From assembly GCA_047624165.1 (NCBI GenBank), contig JBLHPD010000013.1, positions 1 to 43,360 of the forward strand: 43,360 nt of DNA. Reading direction: 5' to 3'. The notes under the pieces were generated by a model. That model worked only from the letters and a program-made list of their open reading frames with translations. It was not told the origin of the DNA and did not search any database. The stretch is from Clostridium_AD sp047624165 (GTDB lineage Bacteria > Bacillota > Clostridia > Clostridiales > Clostridiaceae). The position numbers and the translations under genes are program-made. The stretch's first letter is position 1; each line of letters starts with the position of its first letter. Shown here one piece after another: positions 34,258 to 42,506 of the stretch.

Positions 34258-34600
34258 AAATACCTCCTGATATTTCATGATATTAAAGTATATGATGAAG
34301 TATCTTTATTATTAAAGAATTATTGGAATAATGGGGTACAGTTAACAACTAGTTGATTAATAGTTCACGATAATGAATAGCATCTGGGTACATAGGAAAG
34401 AATTTAAACAAAAGTTTGTATGGGGGAGTAATTTTTATGTAGTATATGTTAAATAATAATAACTATTAGTTGAACAACTTTCAAAAATGTGGTAAGATTA
34501 GCTATAAAATAGTGTAAAATAGTAGCAATTAAAATCATGATTTATTTTTAATGATAGTAATTGTTATCTACTCCAGAAAAATAAAAGGAGGATTTTGAGA
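34258..34600. other. Divergent intergenic region before the flavodiiron gene
   Basis: Contains palindrome CAACTAGTTG (34346-34355), a possible weak promoter TTTCAA-18 nt-TATAAA ending before 34510, and the 15-nt motif TAATTGTTATCTACT at 34558-34572 shared with the rubrerythrin-like leader. Just before it GATAGTAATTGTTATC forms an imperfect palindrome. Confidence 0.45.
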
Positions 34601-35776
34601 ATGAAAACAACAAAATTAAAAGATAATATCTATTGGATTGGGGTTAATGATCCTAAGCTCAGGGTGTTTGATATTATAATGGAAACAAAGAAGGGCACTA
34701 CATATAATTCATATTTAATAGATGATGAAAAAGTTGCTATAGTAGATTGTATTAAAAATGGTTTTTTTGAAGAGTTTTTAGGTAAAATAAAGGGAGTTAT
34801 TGGAGAAAGAAAAGTTGATTACATAATTGTTCAACATACAGAACTCGATCATAGTGGTACTTTAGATAAGTTCCTAGAAGTTTATCCAGAGGCTGTTGTT
34901 CTTGCTTCAAAACCTGCTATAAGATATTTAAAAGAAATTACTAACAAGGAATTTAATAGTGAGCCGGCTGTAGGAGAAATTTCATTAGGTAAAAACACAT
35001 TGCAATTTATTTCTGCACCAAATTTACATTGGCCTGATACAATGTTTACATATGTTAAGGAACAAAAACTGTTGTTTACATGTGATTTTTTGGGATGCCA
35101 TTATTCACCTGCGAGTTGTATAACTGATAGCTGCTCAGGTGACTATTTTGAGGAAATGAAGTATTACTTTGATGTTATAATGGGACCTTTTAAGAAATTT
35201 GTAACTATGGGACTAGATAAAATTAAAGATTTAGAATTAGATATAGTTGCTCCAAGTCATGGACCTATACACATAAATGATGTTAAAATGTATGTAGATT
35301 TATATAGACAATGGGCCCAAATTTACGAAATAAAAGAAAAAAATATTCAAATATTTTATGTTTCCGCATATGGTAATACTGAATCTATGGGAAAATATTT
35401 AGCATCAAAAATCAATGAAAAGGGTATAAAAGCTGAGGCTCATGAGATTACATCTATGGGGTTAAGTGATATTGTGACACTTATTGAAAAAGCCAGCGGT
35501 ATTATGATTGGATCTCCTACTATTAATCAAGATGCGGTAAAGCCTGCTTGGGACGTTTTATCACTTGTATGTCCAATAACCAATAGAGGTAAGGCTGCAA
35601 CATCTTTTGGTTCATATGGTTGGAGTGGAGAGGGTACTTCTATGCTTACGGAAAGACTAAGGTCTCTAAAATTTAAAGTTCTTCCAGAAGGATTGAAATT
35701 CAATTTTGTTCCTAGTAGCAAGGAATATGAGAAGGCTGATAAATTTGTGGAAGACTATTTGCAACTTTTAGATTAG
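34601..35776 (+). CDS. fprA: Flavodiiron protein (A-type flavoprotein)
   Basis: The 391-residue protein has a beta-lactamase-like diiron domain followed by a flavodoxin domain. The diiron signature HTELDH (79-84) is intact, with further ligands near TCDFLGCHYSP and at APSHGP. The FMN-binding loop is SAYGNTESM (about 255-263), and SYGWSGEG closes the FMN site. In clostridia these enzymes reduce oxygen to water, or NO, with electrons from rubredoxin, and protect the anaerobe. ATG 34601 is preceded by AAAGGAGG. A terminator follows. The leader shares a motif with the rubrerythrin-like gene. Confidence 0.93.
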   Translation: MKTTKLKDNIYWIGVNDPKLRVFDIIMETKKGTTYNSYLIDDEKVAIVDCIKNGFFEEFLGKIKGVIGERKVDYIIVQHTELDHSGTLDKFLEVYPEAVVLASKPAIRYLKEITNKEFNSEPAVGEISLGKNTLQFISAPNLHWPDTMFTYVKEQKLLFTCDFLGCHYSPASCITDSCSGDYFEEMKYYFDVIMGPFKKFVTMGLDKIKDLELDIVAPSHGPIHINDVKMYVDLYRQWAQIYEIKEKNIQIFYVSAYGNTESMGKYLASKINEKGIKAEAHEITSMGLSDIVTLIEKASGIMIGSPTINQDAVKPAWDVLSLVCPITNRGKAATSFGSYGWSGEGTSMLTERLRSLKFKVLPEGLKFNFVPSSKEYEKADKFVEDYLQLLD

Positions 35777-35806
35777 AAATTTACAATGTTTCAATAATAA
35801 AAAAAA

Positions 35807-35845
35807 GAAAATCTCACTTGTATAGTGGAATTTTCATTTTTTTTT
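35807..35845 (+). terminator. Terminator after the flavodiiron gene
   Basis: A 12-position stem with two mismatches (35807-35818 with 35824-35835, loop TGTAT) is followed by a run of nine T. Confidence 0.82.
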
Positions 35846-35850
35846 ATATA

Positions 35851-35904
35851 GGCACATTCAAATAAATAACGAGTTAGTATACTAGTTATTTATTTGAATG
35901 TGCC
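35851..35904. repeat. Perfect 20-bp inverted repeat with 14-nt loop
   Basis: Bases 35851-35870 are exactly complementary to 35885-35904. It follows directly on the flavodiiron terminator. One arm recurs with three differences at 40777-40796, before the HD-domain gene, without its partner arm. This suggests a mobile or recurring palindromic unit rather than a simple terminator. Confidence 0.65.
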
Positions 35905-35972
35905 ATATAGAGTATTAAAAAAATTCAAATGTAAATAATAAAATGAAAACTATGAAGTCTGGAGGGATTTAC

Positions 35973-36371
35973 TTGAATAAACAATATATAATAAATTTTT
36001 TAAGTAAAAATGACTTAAGAGAGATAGCTGAAATTGAATATAAAAAGGACACCATTGCGCTGAAATTTAAATATTACTATGATGAAGTAGAGATGGAAGC
36101 AGCTACATCATTTGCAAATGAAGAAGGCGATTTTAAGCAGAATAAAGAAGAGTGGTACGAAGAATATTTTTTACCATATTTAAGTGATATTGCAGCAGAT
36201 AATGTGGAAGATATTATGGAAGAATGTGCTGAAAAAATGGAAATTGAGTACGAATTCATTGGCTGTGATATATCACAAGATGATTATGAATTCAATGAAT
36301 TCGCAGTGGTTTTCTATGGTGAAGATGCAAATATAGAAATTGATGATATATTAATAGAATTAGACATATAA
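35973..36371 (+). CDS. Acidic protein, unknown
   Basis: The protein has 132 residues and is rich in Glu/Asp and Tyr (EEWYEEYFLPYLSDIAADNVEDIMEE and a tail FYGEDANIEIDDILIELDI). It is soluble, with no signal or membrane helix. I choose TTG 35973 because TGGAGGG lies 7 nt before it; ATG 35943 gives 10 more residues but has no ribosome site and would place the Shine-Dalgarno sequence inside the gene. I do not recognise a domain. Its neighbour downstream is a convergent Spo0E-like gene. Confidence 0.7.
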   Translation: MNKQYIINFLSKNDLREIAEIEYKKDTIALKFKYYYDEVEMEAATSFANEEGDFKQNKEEWYEEYFLPYLSDIAADNVEDIMEECAEKMEIEYEFIGCDISQDDYEFNEFAVVFYGEDANIEIDDILIELDI

Positions 36372-36400
36372 TTCTGTTTTTATAGTAATACTTGTATTTA

Positions 36401-36577
36401 TTAAGCAGCTTTTTTGGAAGTGGTTTTAAATTTATGATACTTAACTATAACTTCATCTAATTGCTGACTGCAAGTTACAACTATTTTATCTGTAGGTTTG
36501 TTGAAATTTAGTAAAAAATGTAATATCGCTCTTAATGATTCTACTTCTTTCTTTATAATTGTTAATTTAATATTCAT
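36401..36577 (-). CDS. Spo0E-like sporulation regulatory protein
   Basis: This 58-residue protein matches the Spo0E-like aspartyl-phosphate phosphatase family: KKEVESLRAILHFLLNF in helix 1, then CSQQLDEVIVKYHKF with the signature SQxLDxxIxxY (residues 37-47). Bacillus relatives remove phosphate from Spo0A~P and hold back sporulation; in clostridia, which lack the relay proteins, the role is less clear. The ATG is preceded by GAGGTACTAAT on its strand. It is encoded alone and convergent with the acidic-protein gene. Confidence 0.8.
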   Translation of the reverse strand: MNIKLTIIKKEVESLRAILHFLLNFNKPTDKIVVTCSQQLDEVIVKYHKFKTTSKKAA

Positions 36578-36911
36578 ATTAGTACCTCTTCTTCTTCTTA
36601 TTTTGTTTTGTGGAGTAATTATATAATACCATATTATTCAAAGTATGTTAAATTTTTTTATAGTCATTAAAACATAGAAAACTACAAAATAGACTATAAT
36701 TTCAACAAATAAACAACAATTATATGGTAAAAAATACCAAAAAACACCATAGATATGTTTGATAAAGCTATTTGTAATAATATGTAAATGACGAAAAAGG
36801 TCTTAATTTTCTTGTGCTATAATTATAAAAATAGAATATGTTTGGGTTTAACTATTTATGAATAAAATAATTTGATATAATAAAAAAGTTAAAAATACAG
36901 GGAGGGATATT
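36578..36911. other. Divergent intergenic region between Spo0E-like and DUF896 genes
   Basis: It contains a TGACGAA heptamer (36789-36795), the Spo0A-box consensus, 23 nt before an extended -10 element TGCTATAAT (TATAAT 36818-36823). The rest is AT-rich with no other clear signal. Confidence 0.45.
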
Positions 36912-37079
36912 ATGAATATTGATGAATTAACTAGCAGAATAAATTACCTTTATAAAAAAAGTAAAGAAGAGGGCCTTACAGAAGAAGAGAAAGTAGAGCA
37001 ACAAGAATTGAGACAAAAATATGTTAATAATGTTAAAAGAAATTTTAGATCGCAACTAGATACAATTAAAAAAGTATAA
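36912..37079 (+). CDS. DUF896 / YnzC-family protein
   Basis: The 55-residue protein shows the full DUF896 (UPF0291, YnzC) pattern: INYLYKKSKEEGLTEEEKVEQ, then QELRQKYVNN and the ending NFRSQLDTIKKV. The family forms a two-helix hairpin; in Bacillus one member lies in an SOS-induced operon, but the biochemical role is unknown. The ATG is preceded by AGGGAGGGATATT. A Spo0A-box-like sequence overlaps the -35 region of its promoter. HprK follows 84 nt downstream. Confidence 0.9.
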   Translation: MNIDELTSRINYLYKKSKEEGLTEEEKVEQQELRQKYVNNVKRNFRSQLDTIKKV

Positions 37080-37163
37080 GATGATGATTAGAGTTTAAAA
37101 AATAACAAGTCAAGATGCCTTGAAAAACAATAAATTTAGAAATATGTAAACGGGGGAATTTAA

Positions 37164-38084
37164 ATGGCTGTTACTATAGAAGAATTAATAGAGCATTTTA
37201 ATTTAGAGGTTTTAGTACAAGGAGATAACAGTAAGCTAATTAATGTTAGCGATATTAATAGACCGGGACTTCAAATTGCAGGATTTTACGAGTATTTTGA
37301 AAGCAAGAGAGTTCAATTAATTGGAATGGCAGAGTGGAGTTTTCTAGATTGCATGGAAGAAGAACTTAGAAAGAAACGATTAAACAGATATTTTAAATTA
37401 GATACGCCTTGTGTTATTATTACTAGAGATTTGGTGCCACATAAGGAAATTGTGGATGCAGCAAGAGAAAACGGGCGATGGGTTTTACGAACGAAATTAA
37501 TTTCCACAAGATTTATTAATAAGCTTACAAGTTACTTAGATACTAAGCTAGCTCCAGAAACTAGGCTACATGGAGTGCTTGTAGATGTTTACGGTATAGG
37601 AATATTATTAACTGGAGAAAGTGGAATAGGTAAGAGTGAATGCGCGTTAGAATTAATAAAGAGGGGACATAGGTTGATTGCAGACGATGCGGTAGATATT
37701 AAAGAAATTGATGGAATGCTCCTCGGAAATTGTCCATACATAACATCAGGTATGCTGGAAGTCAGAGGTATGGGGATAATAGATATTCCAGCAATTTATG
37801 GTATGAGTTCCGTACTGAACACTAAGACTATTAGTTTATTAATTTCACTTACTCAGTGGAATGAGAGTGAAGAATATGATAGGCTTGGTATAGATAATGA
37901 ATTTATGGATATATTAAATGTGCCTGTAAGAAAAATAACATTGCCAATTAGACCTGGTAGAAATATAGCTGTGATTATTGAAGCGGCTGCAGCTAATTAT
38001 AGATATAGTTTAAATTCTAAGATAACTCCTGTTGAAACTATAAATATGAGAATAGAAGAAGTAACTAAAGCGCGTAATGAATAG
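37164..38084 (+). CDS. hprK: HPr kinase/phosphorylase
   Basis: The 306-residue enzyme phosphorylates or dephosphorylates Ser46 of HPr and so controls carbon catabolite repression. The N-terminal domain (1-125) has the MurF-like fold of the family. The kinase domain has Walker A GESGIGKSE (about 151-159) and the HprK signature TSGMLEVRGMGIIDIPAIYG (about 195-214). The C-terminal region includes RPGRNIAVIIEAAA. Length is typical (about 310). ATG 37164 has AACGGGGG before it. It is probably transcribed alone, or with DUF896 from the promoter at 36818. Confidence 0.96.
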   Translation: MAVTIEELIEHFNLEVLVQGDNSKLINVSDINRPGLQIAGFYEYFESKRVQLIGMAEWSFLDCMEEELRKKRLNRYFKLDTPCVIITRDLVPHKEIVDAARENGRWVLRTKLISTRFINKLTSYLDTKLAPETRLHGVLVDVYGIGILLTGESGIGKSECALELIKRGHRLIADDAVDIKEIDGMLLGNCPYITSGMLEVRGMGIIDIPAIYGMSSVLNTKTISLLISLTQWNESEEYDRLGIDNEFMDILNVPVRKITLPIRPGRNIAVIIEAAAANYRYSLNSKITPVETINMRIEEVTKARNE

Positions 38085-38208
38085 ACAAATAAATTAAAAC
38101 TAGCAACGTGAAAATGGCTTTTTTAAGGCAGTTTTGGTGTTTGTAATTTAAGAAAATGTTTAGTAGAATGTTAAAATAGAAAGAATTTATATTAGGGAGG
38201 GAATAAAC

Positions 38209-39615
38209 ATGTCTGATGTTAAAAGTTTAGAAAAAAAATATGATGTAGCTTGGGACAAATATACTGAAAGTGATTTTAAAGACGTATTTAAGTTATCAGA
38301 TAATTATATAGATTTTATATCAAAATGTAAAACTGAAAGAGAGTGTGTAACAGAGTTTGTTGCACTAGCTAAAAAAAATGGTTACAAGGACATTGATTCG
38401 TACATAAATGAAGGTGTCAAATTAAAAGCTGGGGATAAAGTTTATGCAAACTGTATGGGAAAGACCTTAGCTTTATTTTTAATTGGTTCTGAGCCTATTG
38501 AGAAGGGTTTTAAAATTTTAGGTGCTCACGTTGACTCACCAAGACTCGATTTAAAACAGAATCCATTATATGAGGATTCAGATTTAGCATTAGTTAAAAC
38601 ACATTACTATGGTGGAATTAAGAAGTATCAATGGGTAACGCTTCCGTTAGCAATACATGGTGTTGTAATTAAGAAGGATGGCACAGTAGTAAATATAGTT
38701 ATAGGAGAAGATGAAAAGGAACCAGTAGTGGGAATTTCAGATCTTCTAGTTCACTTATCCGCAGAACAAATGAAAAAGACTTTAGATAAAGGCATTGAAG
38801 GAGAAGATTTAAATGTATTCATGGGAAGCATACCAGTAGAGGATAAGGATGCTAAAAATAGAGTTAAATTAAATATATTAAAACTATTAAATGATAAGTA
38901 TGATATAGACGAAGAAGATTTTGTATCATCAGAACTTGAAGTAGTACCTGCAGGGCGAGCTAGAAGCTATGGACTAGACAGCAGTATGGTTATGGCCTAT
39001 GGGCATGATGATAGAGTTTGTGCGTACACTTCTTATGAAGCATTAATGAACATTAAGGAGACAGACAAAACTTGTGTTGTGTTACTTGTGGATAAAGAAG
39101 AAGTTGGAAGTATTGGAGCAACGGGAATGCAATCAAAATTCTTTGAAAATACAGTGGCTGAAGTTGTTAATTTAATGGGAGAATATAGTGAGCTAAAAGT
39201 AAGAAGATCACTCGCGAGTTCAAAAATGTTATCTTCTGACGTAAGTGCTGCCTATGATCCAAACTTCTCGTCAGTTATGGAAAAACGTAATGCTGCATAC
39301 TTTGGAAAAGGTATAGTTTTTAACAAGTATACTGGAGCTCGTGGAAAAAGCGGATGCAACGATGCAAACCCAGAATTTATTGCGCAGCTTAGAACTATAA
39401 TGGAAAAACATAAAATTTCATGGCAAACATCAGAGCTTGGGAAAGTAGATCAAGGCGGCGGTGGTACTATAGCTTATATATTAGCTGAGTATGGTATGCA
39501 GGTTATTGATTCAGGAGTTGCTCTTCATAACATGCATGCACCATGGGAAATTGCAAGCAAGGCAGATATCTATGAAGCATTTAGAGCTTACGAAGCTTTT
39601 CTTTTAGAAATATAG
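38209..39615 (+). CDS. M18-family metalloaminopeptidase
   Basis: The 468-residue enzyme belongs to the M18 group (aspartyl/aminopeptidase 1), a dodecameric cytosolic zinc peptidase that frees N-terminal amino acids from peptides. Metal and catalytic residues are seen in LGAHVDSPRLDLK (His and Asp), GHDDRVCAYTSYEA (bridging Asp), DKEEVGSIGATG (catalytic Glu pair) and, close to the end, LHNMHAPWEIASKAD (last His ligand). Length matches clostridial members (about 465). The ATG follows TAGGGAGGG. A hairpin at 39648-39688 follows the gene. Confidence 0.93.
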   Translation: MSDVKSLEKKYDVAWDKYTESDFKDVFKLSDNYIDFISKCKTERECVTEFVALAKKNGYKDIDSYINEGVKLKAGDKVYANCMGKTLALFLIGSEPIEKGFKILGAHVDSPRLDLKQNPLYEDSDLALVKTHYYGGIKKYQWVTLPLAIHGVVIKKDGTVVNIVIGEDEKEPVVGISDLLVHLSAEQMKKTLDKGIEGEDLNVFMGSIPVEDKDAKNRVKLNILKLLNDKYDIDEEDFVSSELEVVPAGRARSYGLDSSMVMAYGHDDRVCAYTSYEALMNIKETDKTCVVLLVDKEEVGSIGATGMQSKFFENTVAEVVNLMGEYSELKVRRSLASSKMLSSDVSAAYDPNFSSVMEKRNAAYFGKGIVFNKYTGARGKSGCNDANPEFIAQLRTIMEKHKISWQTSELGKVDQGGGGTIAYILAEYGMQVIDSGVALHNMHAPWEIASKADIYEAFRAYEAFLLEI

Positions 39616-39647
39616 ATAAGAAAGTGTATATTACTAATTAAGTGTTT

Positions 39648-39688
39648 TTTCTTATATTATGCTATAGCTAAAAAGATAATATAAGAAA
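39648..39688. terminator. 13-bp hairpin after the aminopeptidase gene
   Basis: Bases 39648-39660 pair perfectly with 39676-39688; the loop has 15 nt. T-rich sequence stands before, not after, the stem on the plus strand, so termination efficiency is uncertain. Confidence 0.55.
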
Positions 39689-39718
39689 ACCGCTCAATCA
39701 TAAATGTTTTTATGGGCA

Positions 39719-39908
39719 AAAAAAGTATGTATTACGTAAACTGCATTCGAACAAGCATTAGTAATTCTTAGATAATTTTATGAAAGATACGTTAAGAAAA
39801 GTACATGTCTGAGCGCATGCGAGTTTGTACTTTTTAGTATCTTTCAATAAAATTAACTTAGAATTACTTAGCGTAGTAAGATGCAGTTGTAGTAATACAT
39901 ACTTTTTT
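39719..39908. repeat. Long palindromic intergenic element, family 2, full-length copy
   Basis: The 190 nt between convergent genes form a nearly continuous inverted repeat. The terminal 17 bp match perfectly (39719-39735 with 39892-39908), followed by AACTGCAT, TAATTCT, AATTTTAT and GAAAGATAC arms, down to a GC-rich centre with CGCATGCG. It has a short relative at 28393-28466. It contains no open frame. Its right end lies three bases from the stop codon of the minus-strand PHP gene, so it may also end that transcript. Confidence 0.8.
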
Positions 39909-39911
39909 ACT

Positions 39912-40745
39912 TTATGAATCTAATGCTTTTACAAAGACGGCTAGTTCATTATGGCTTAAGAAAACTGAACCAATTACACCATGACTGGTATCAGAGGTTG
40001 TAATTCCATGAAAATCTGAACCAGCAGTAATTAACTTATTGTATTCTTTAGCCTTTCCTTTCATAAACGCCTTTTGTTTTTTTGTGTTTATTGGATATAC
40101 TGCTTCAATACCATCAAAATTAAAGTGTAACATTTCATCTATAGAAGAATTTTTAATTAGCACTGGGTGTGCAAGCACAACTAATGCATTAACTTTTTTT
40201 AACATGTTTATACCATCTGCTGTTGAAATTTTTTTTGTTTGCACATATGCTGGGCTATCGTCTGAGAGTAAATTATCAAATATATATTTCCAATCATATT
40301 TATAACCAGCATTCATTATGGCCTTAGCTATATGAGGTCTTGCTATTACCCCTTTTGCATCATCCAAAATTTTCTGGTAATCTAATTTTATTTTGAAAAA
40401 AGTATCTAGATTTTCCACTATTTTCTCAGCTCTCGATATTCTATAAATCTCCATATCCTTTAGGAAATTTTGAAAATCACCATTTTTATAATTATCATCC
40501 TTAAAATAACCTAAAATATGAATGCTTTCTTTATTGTGAATAGTAGAGAGTTCTATTCCAGGTATTACCCTTATATTTTTACTGATACCTTCTCTAATGG
40601 CTTCCTCAACGTTTAAAGTAGTGTCATGATCTGTTATTGCAATAATATCTAAACCGTTTATGAAAGCCGTATAAATTAATTCTTTAGGACTTAGTTTTCC
40701 ATCAGATGCATTTGTATGAAGATGGAAATCTCCTCGATTGTACAT
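39912..40745 (-). CDS. PHP-domain phosphoesterase
   Basis: The 277-residue protein has the PHP metal sites: DFHLHTNASDGKLSP (6-20), ITDHDT, the acid in GIELSTIH, VLAHP and a final GSDFHG. These bind a trinuclear metal centre. Close relatives (YciV/RnaAm type) are 5'-3' exonucleases or 3',5'-nucleoside bisphosphate phosphatases; clostridial members of this size are usually of that type. Sequence alone does not settle the substrate. The ATG at 40745 follows AGAGGTGGTTAT on its strand. It is transcribed alone, and the long palindromic element lies at its end. Confidence 0.88.
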   Translation of the reverse strand: MYNRGDFHLHTNASDGKLSPKELIYTAFINGLDIIAITDHDTTLNVEEAIREGISKNIRVIPGIELSTIHNKESIHILGYFKDDNYKNGDFQNFLKDMEIYRISRAEKIVENLDTFFKIKLDYQKILDDAKGVIARPHIAKAIMNAGYKYDWKYIFDNLLSDDSPAYVQTKKISTADGINMLKKVNALVVLAHPVLIKNSSIDEMLHFNFDGIEAVYPINTKKQKAFMKGKAKEYNKLITAGSDFHGITTSDTSHGVIGSVFLSHNELAVFVKALDS

Positions 40746-41017
40746 ATAACCACCTCTAGTTTAAAGTTTACGTTAAGACACATTCAAATAAAAGACAATT
40801 AAGTATGGTATTCTATTTTTATGTGCTTAATACCATTTTAACTAATAATGGAGAATATTTAAAGGGGTTTGTAATAAATAATACTTATTATTTGATATAA
40901 TAGGTAGTGAAAGTGTGGTTGTAACTGAAATAAAAGGGTATTATGATAGATATGTAGAAAATTATAAGGAATAAACATTAATGCTAAAGGGGTTGAGAAA
41001 TCATAGATAATAATTTA

Positions 41018-41500
41018 ATGAATGATAAAATCAATCTTATTATAGAAAACCATATTTTTGTGTATAATTTAAAGAAGATTGAAAACTTTGAAAACCACAG
41101 AGAATTTTGCCTACATGATATACAACACTTTCTAGATGTGGCACGACTTATGTATATAATGAGTTTAGAAAATACTTTAAATATACCCAAATACATGATT
41201 TATGCAACTGCATTTTTGCATGATATAGGTAGAAGCGCACAGTATGAAAATGGGACACCACATAATATTGCTAGTTTACCAATTGCTAAGAATATATTAC
41301 TGCAGTGCAAATATGATAATAAAGAAATTGAAGAGATTCTGTTCGCTATAGGAAGTCATAGAAATAATACTGATAATTTAAATAGTTTAAGTGATATATT
41401 ATATAAGTGTGATAAGCTTTCAAGAAATTGTGCTCACTGCATAGCTATTGATGGATGTAAATGGCCACATGAGAAGAGAAATATGAAGATAACATACTAG
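41018..41500 (+). CDS. HD-domain protein with C-terminal cysteine motif
   Basis: The 160-residue protein has an HD-superfamily metal phosphohydrolase pattern: HDIQHFLDVARL (33-44), FLHDIGR with the HD pair at 68-69, and SHRNN near 113-117, then DKLSRNCAHC. A C-terminal cluster Cys138, Cys141 and Cys147 followed by W/H resembles a small metal or Fe-S binding tail seen in clostridial relatives. Substrate unknown. The start is uncertain: AAAGGGG at 40986-40992 lies too far from ATG 41018, and no ATG/GTG/TTG is in frame at its proper distance, where ATA (41003) stands instead. Confidence 0.78.
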   Translation: MNDKINLIIENHIFVYNLKKIENFENHREFCLHDIQHFLDVARLMYIMSLENTLNIPKYMIYATAFLHDIGRSAQYENGTPHNIASLPIAKNILLQCKYDNKEIEEILFAIGSHRNNTDNLNSLSDILYKCDKLSRNCAHCIAIDGCKWPHEKRNMKITY

Positions 41501-41612
41501 AAATGTAAATCTCCTGCGTGCCTTGCAAACGAACTCAAACAAGAAATTACATTAAGAAATTCTAATAGTTTTTCGTTTCTTATTGCAAGTCACTTCGGAG
41601 AAGTTATATGCT
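41500..41612. repeat. Palindromic element, family 1, short (internally deleted) copy
   Basis: Its left half (CTCCTGCGTGCCTTGCAA, later ATTAAGAAATTCTAAT) and right half (GTTTCTTATTGCAAGTCAC, then GGAGAAGTTATA) match the outer parts of the 277-nt element at 27040-27316, with the central 125 nt missing. It starts at the stop of the HD gene and ends shortly before the folP ribosome site. Confidence 0.75.
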
Positions 41613-41645
41613 TTTACTTTGGCAGAAACTTATAGGAGGCAATAT

Positions 41646-42452
41646 ATGAGAATAGGTAACGTAGATTTTGAAATAGGCAAAAGAACTTACATAATGGGAA
41701 TTTTAAATGTTACCCCAGATTCATTTTCTGATGGGGGAAGATTTAATGATATGGAGAGAGCCATAAATCATGCAAAGGAAATGGTGATCCAGGGAGCAGA
41801 TATTATTGATATTGGCGGAGAATCTACAAGACCAGGGCATCACTCTGTCAGCGAGGAAGAAGAAATAAAAAGAGTAGTGCCTATTATAGAGGCTTTAAAG
41901 AAGGAAATAAGGATCCCTATTTCTGTGGATACATATAAAGGCAAGGTTGCAGAACTTGCTGTAAGGGCCGGTGCAGACATGATTAATGATGTTTGGGGGT
42001 TTAAGAAGGATCCATATATTGCGAAAGTCGCTGCTAAGTATAATGTTCCTTGCTGCTTAATGCACAATAGAGATAATAAGAATTACAATAATTTAATTGA
42101 AGATGTGTTAAAGGATTTAGAGGAAAGCATAGCAATTGCATTAAATGCAGGAGTACTTAGGCAAAATATAATATTAGATCCAGGTATTGGTTTTGCAAAA
42201 AGTTATGAAGATAATTTAAAAACTATGAATAACCTAGAAAAGCTGAATAGCTTAGGATATCCTGTACTCCTTGGAACTTCAAGAAAATCCATGATAGGAT
42301 ATGCACTAGGACTGGCTGCAAATGATCGGCTTGAGGGGACACTAGCAACTACTGCTATAGGTATTATGAAGGGCTGTGAATTCATAAGGGTGCATGATAT
42401 AAAAGAAAATAAAAGAGTTTGCGCTATGACAGATGCTATTTTTAGAGGTTAA
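41646..42452 (+). CDS. folP: Dihydropteroate synthase
   Basis: The enzyme joins 6-hydroxymethyl-dihydropterin pyrophosphate to p-aminobenzoate in folate synthesis. Conserved segments are IMGILNVTPDSFSDGG (about 16-31, first pterin loop), GADIIDIGGESTRPG (second), and later LDPGIGFAKS and LLGTSRKSMIG (the Ser-Arg-Lys site of sulfonamide action). I start at ATG 41646, giving 268 residues, because ATAGGAGGCAA precedes it. The frame reaches back to 41583, but those codons belong to the short palindromic element. The next gene supplies the preceding enzymes of the pathway. Confidence 0.95.
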   Translation: MRIGNVDFEIGKRTYIMGILNVTPDSFSDGGRFNDMERAINHAKEMVIQGADIIDIGGESTRPGHHSVSEEEEIKRVVPIIEALKKEIRIPISVDTYKGKVAELAVRAGADMINDVWGFKKDPYIAKVAAKYNVPCCLMHNRDNKNYNNLIEDVLKDLEESIAIALNAGVLRQNIILDPGIGFAKSYEDNLKTMNNLEKLNSLGYPVLLGTSRKSMIGYALGLAANDRLEGTLATTAIGIMKGCEFIRVHDIKENKRVCAMTDAIFRG

Positions 42453-42506
42453 AAACCTTATTATTTATAAAGAAATCTAGTGTAGATATTAAGAGGAGAC
42501 AATGAT

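Noticed and set aside
41583..41645. N-terminal extension of FolP
   Set aside because: The codons overlap the short palindromic element and a strong ribosome site stands just before ATG 41646.
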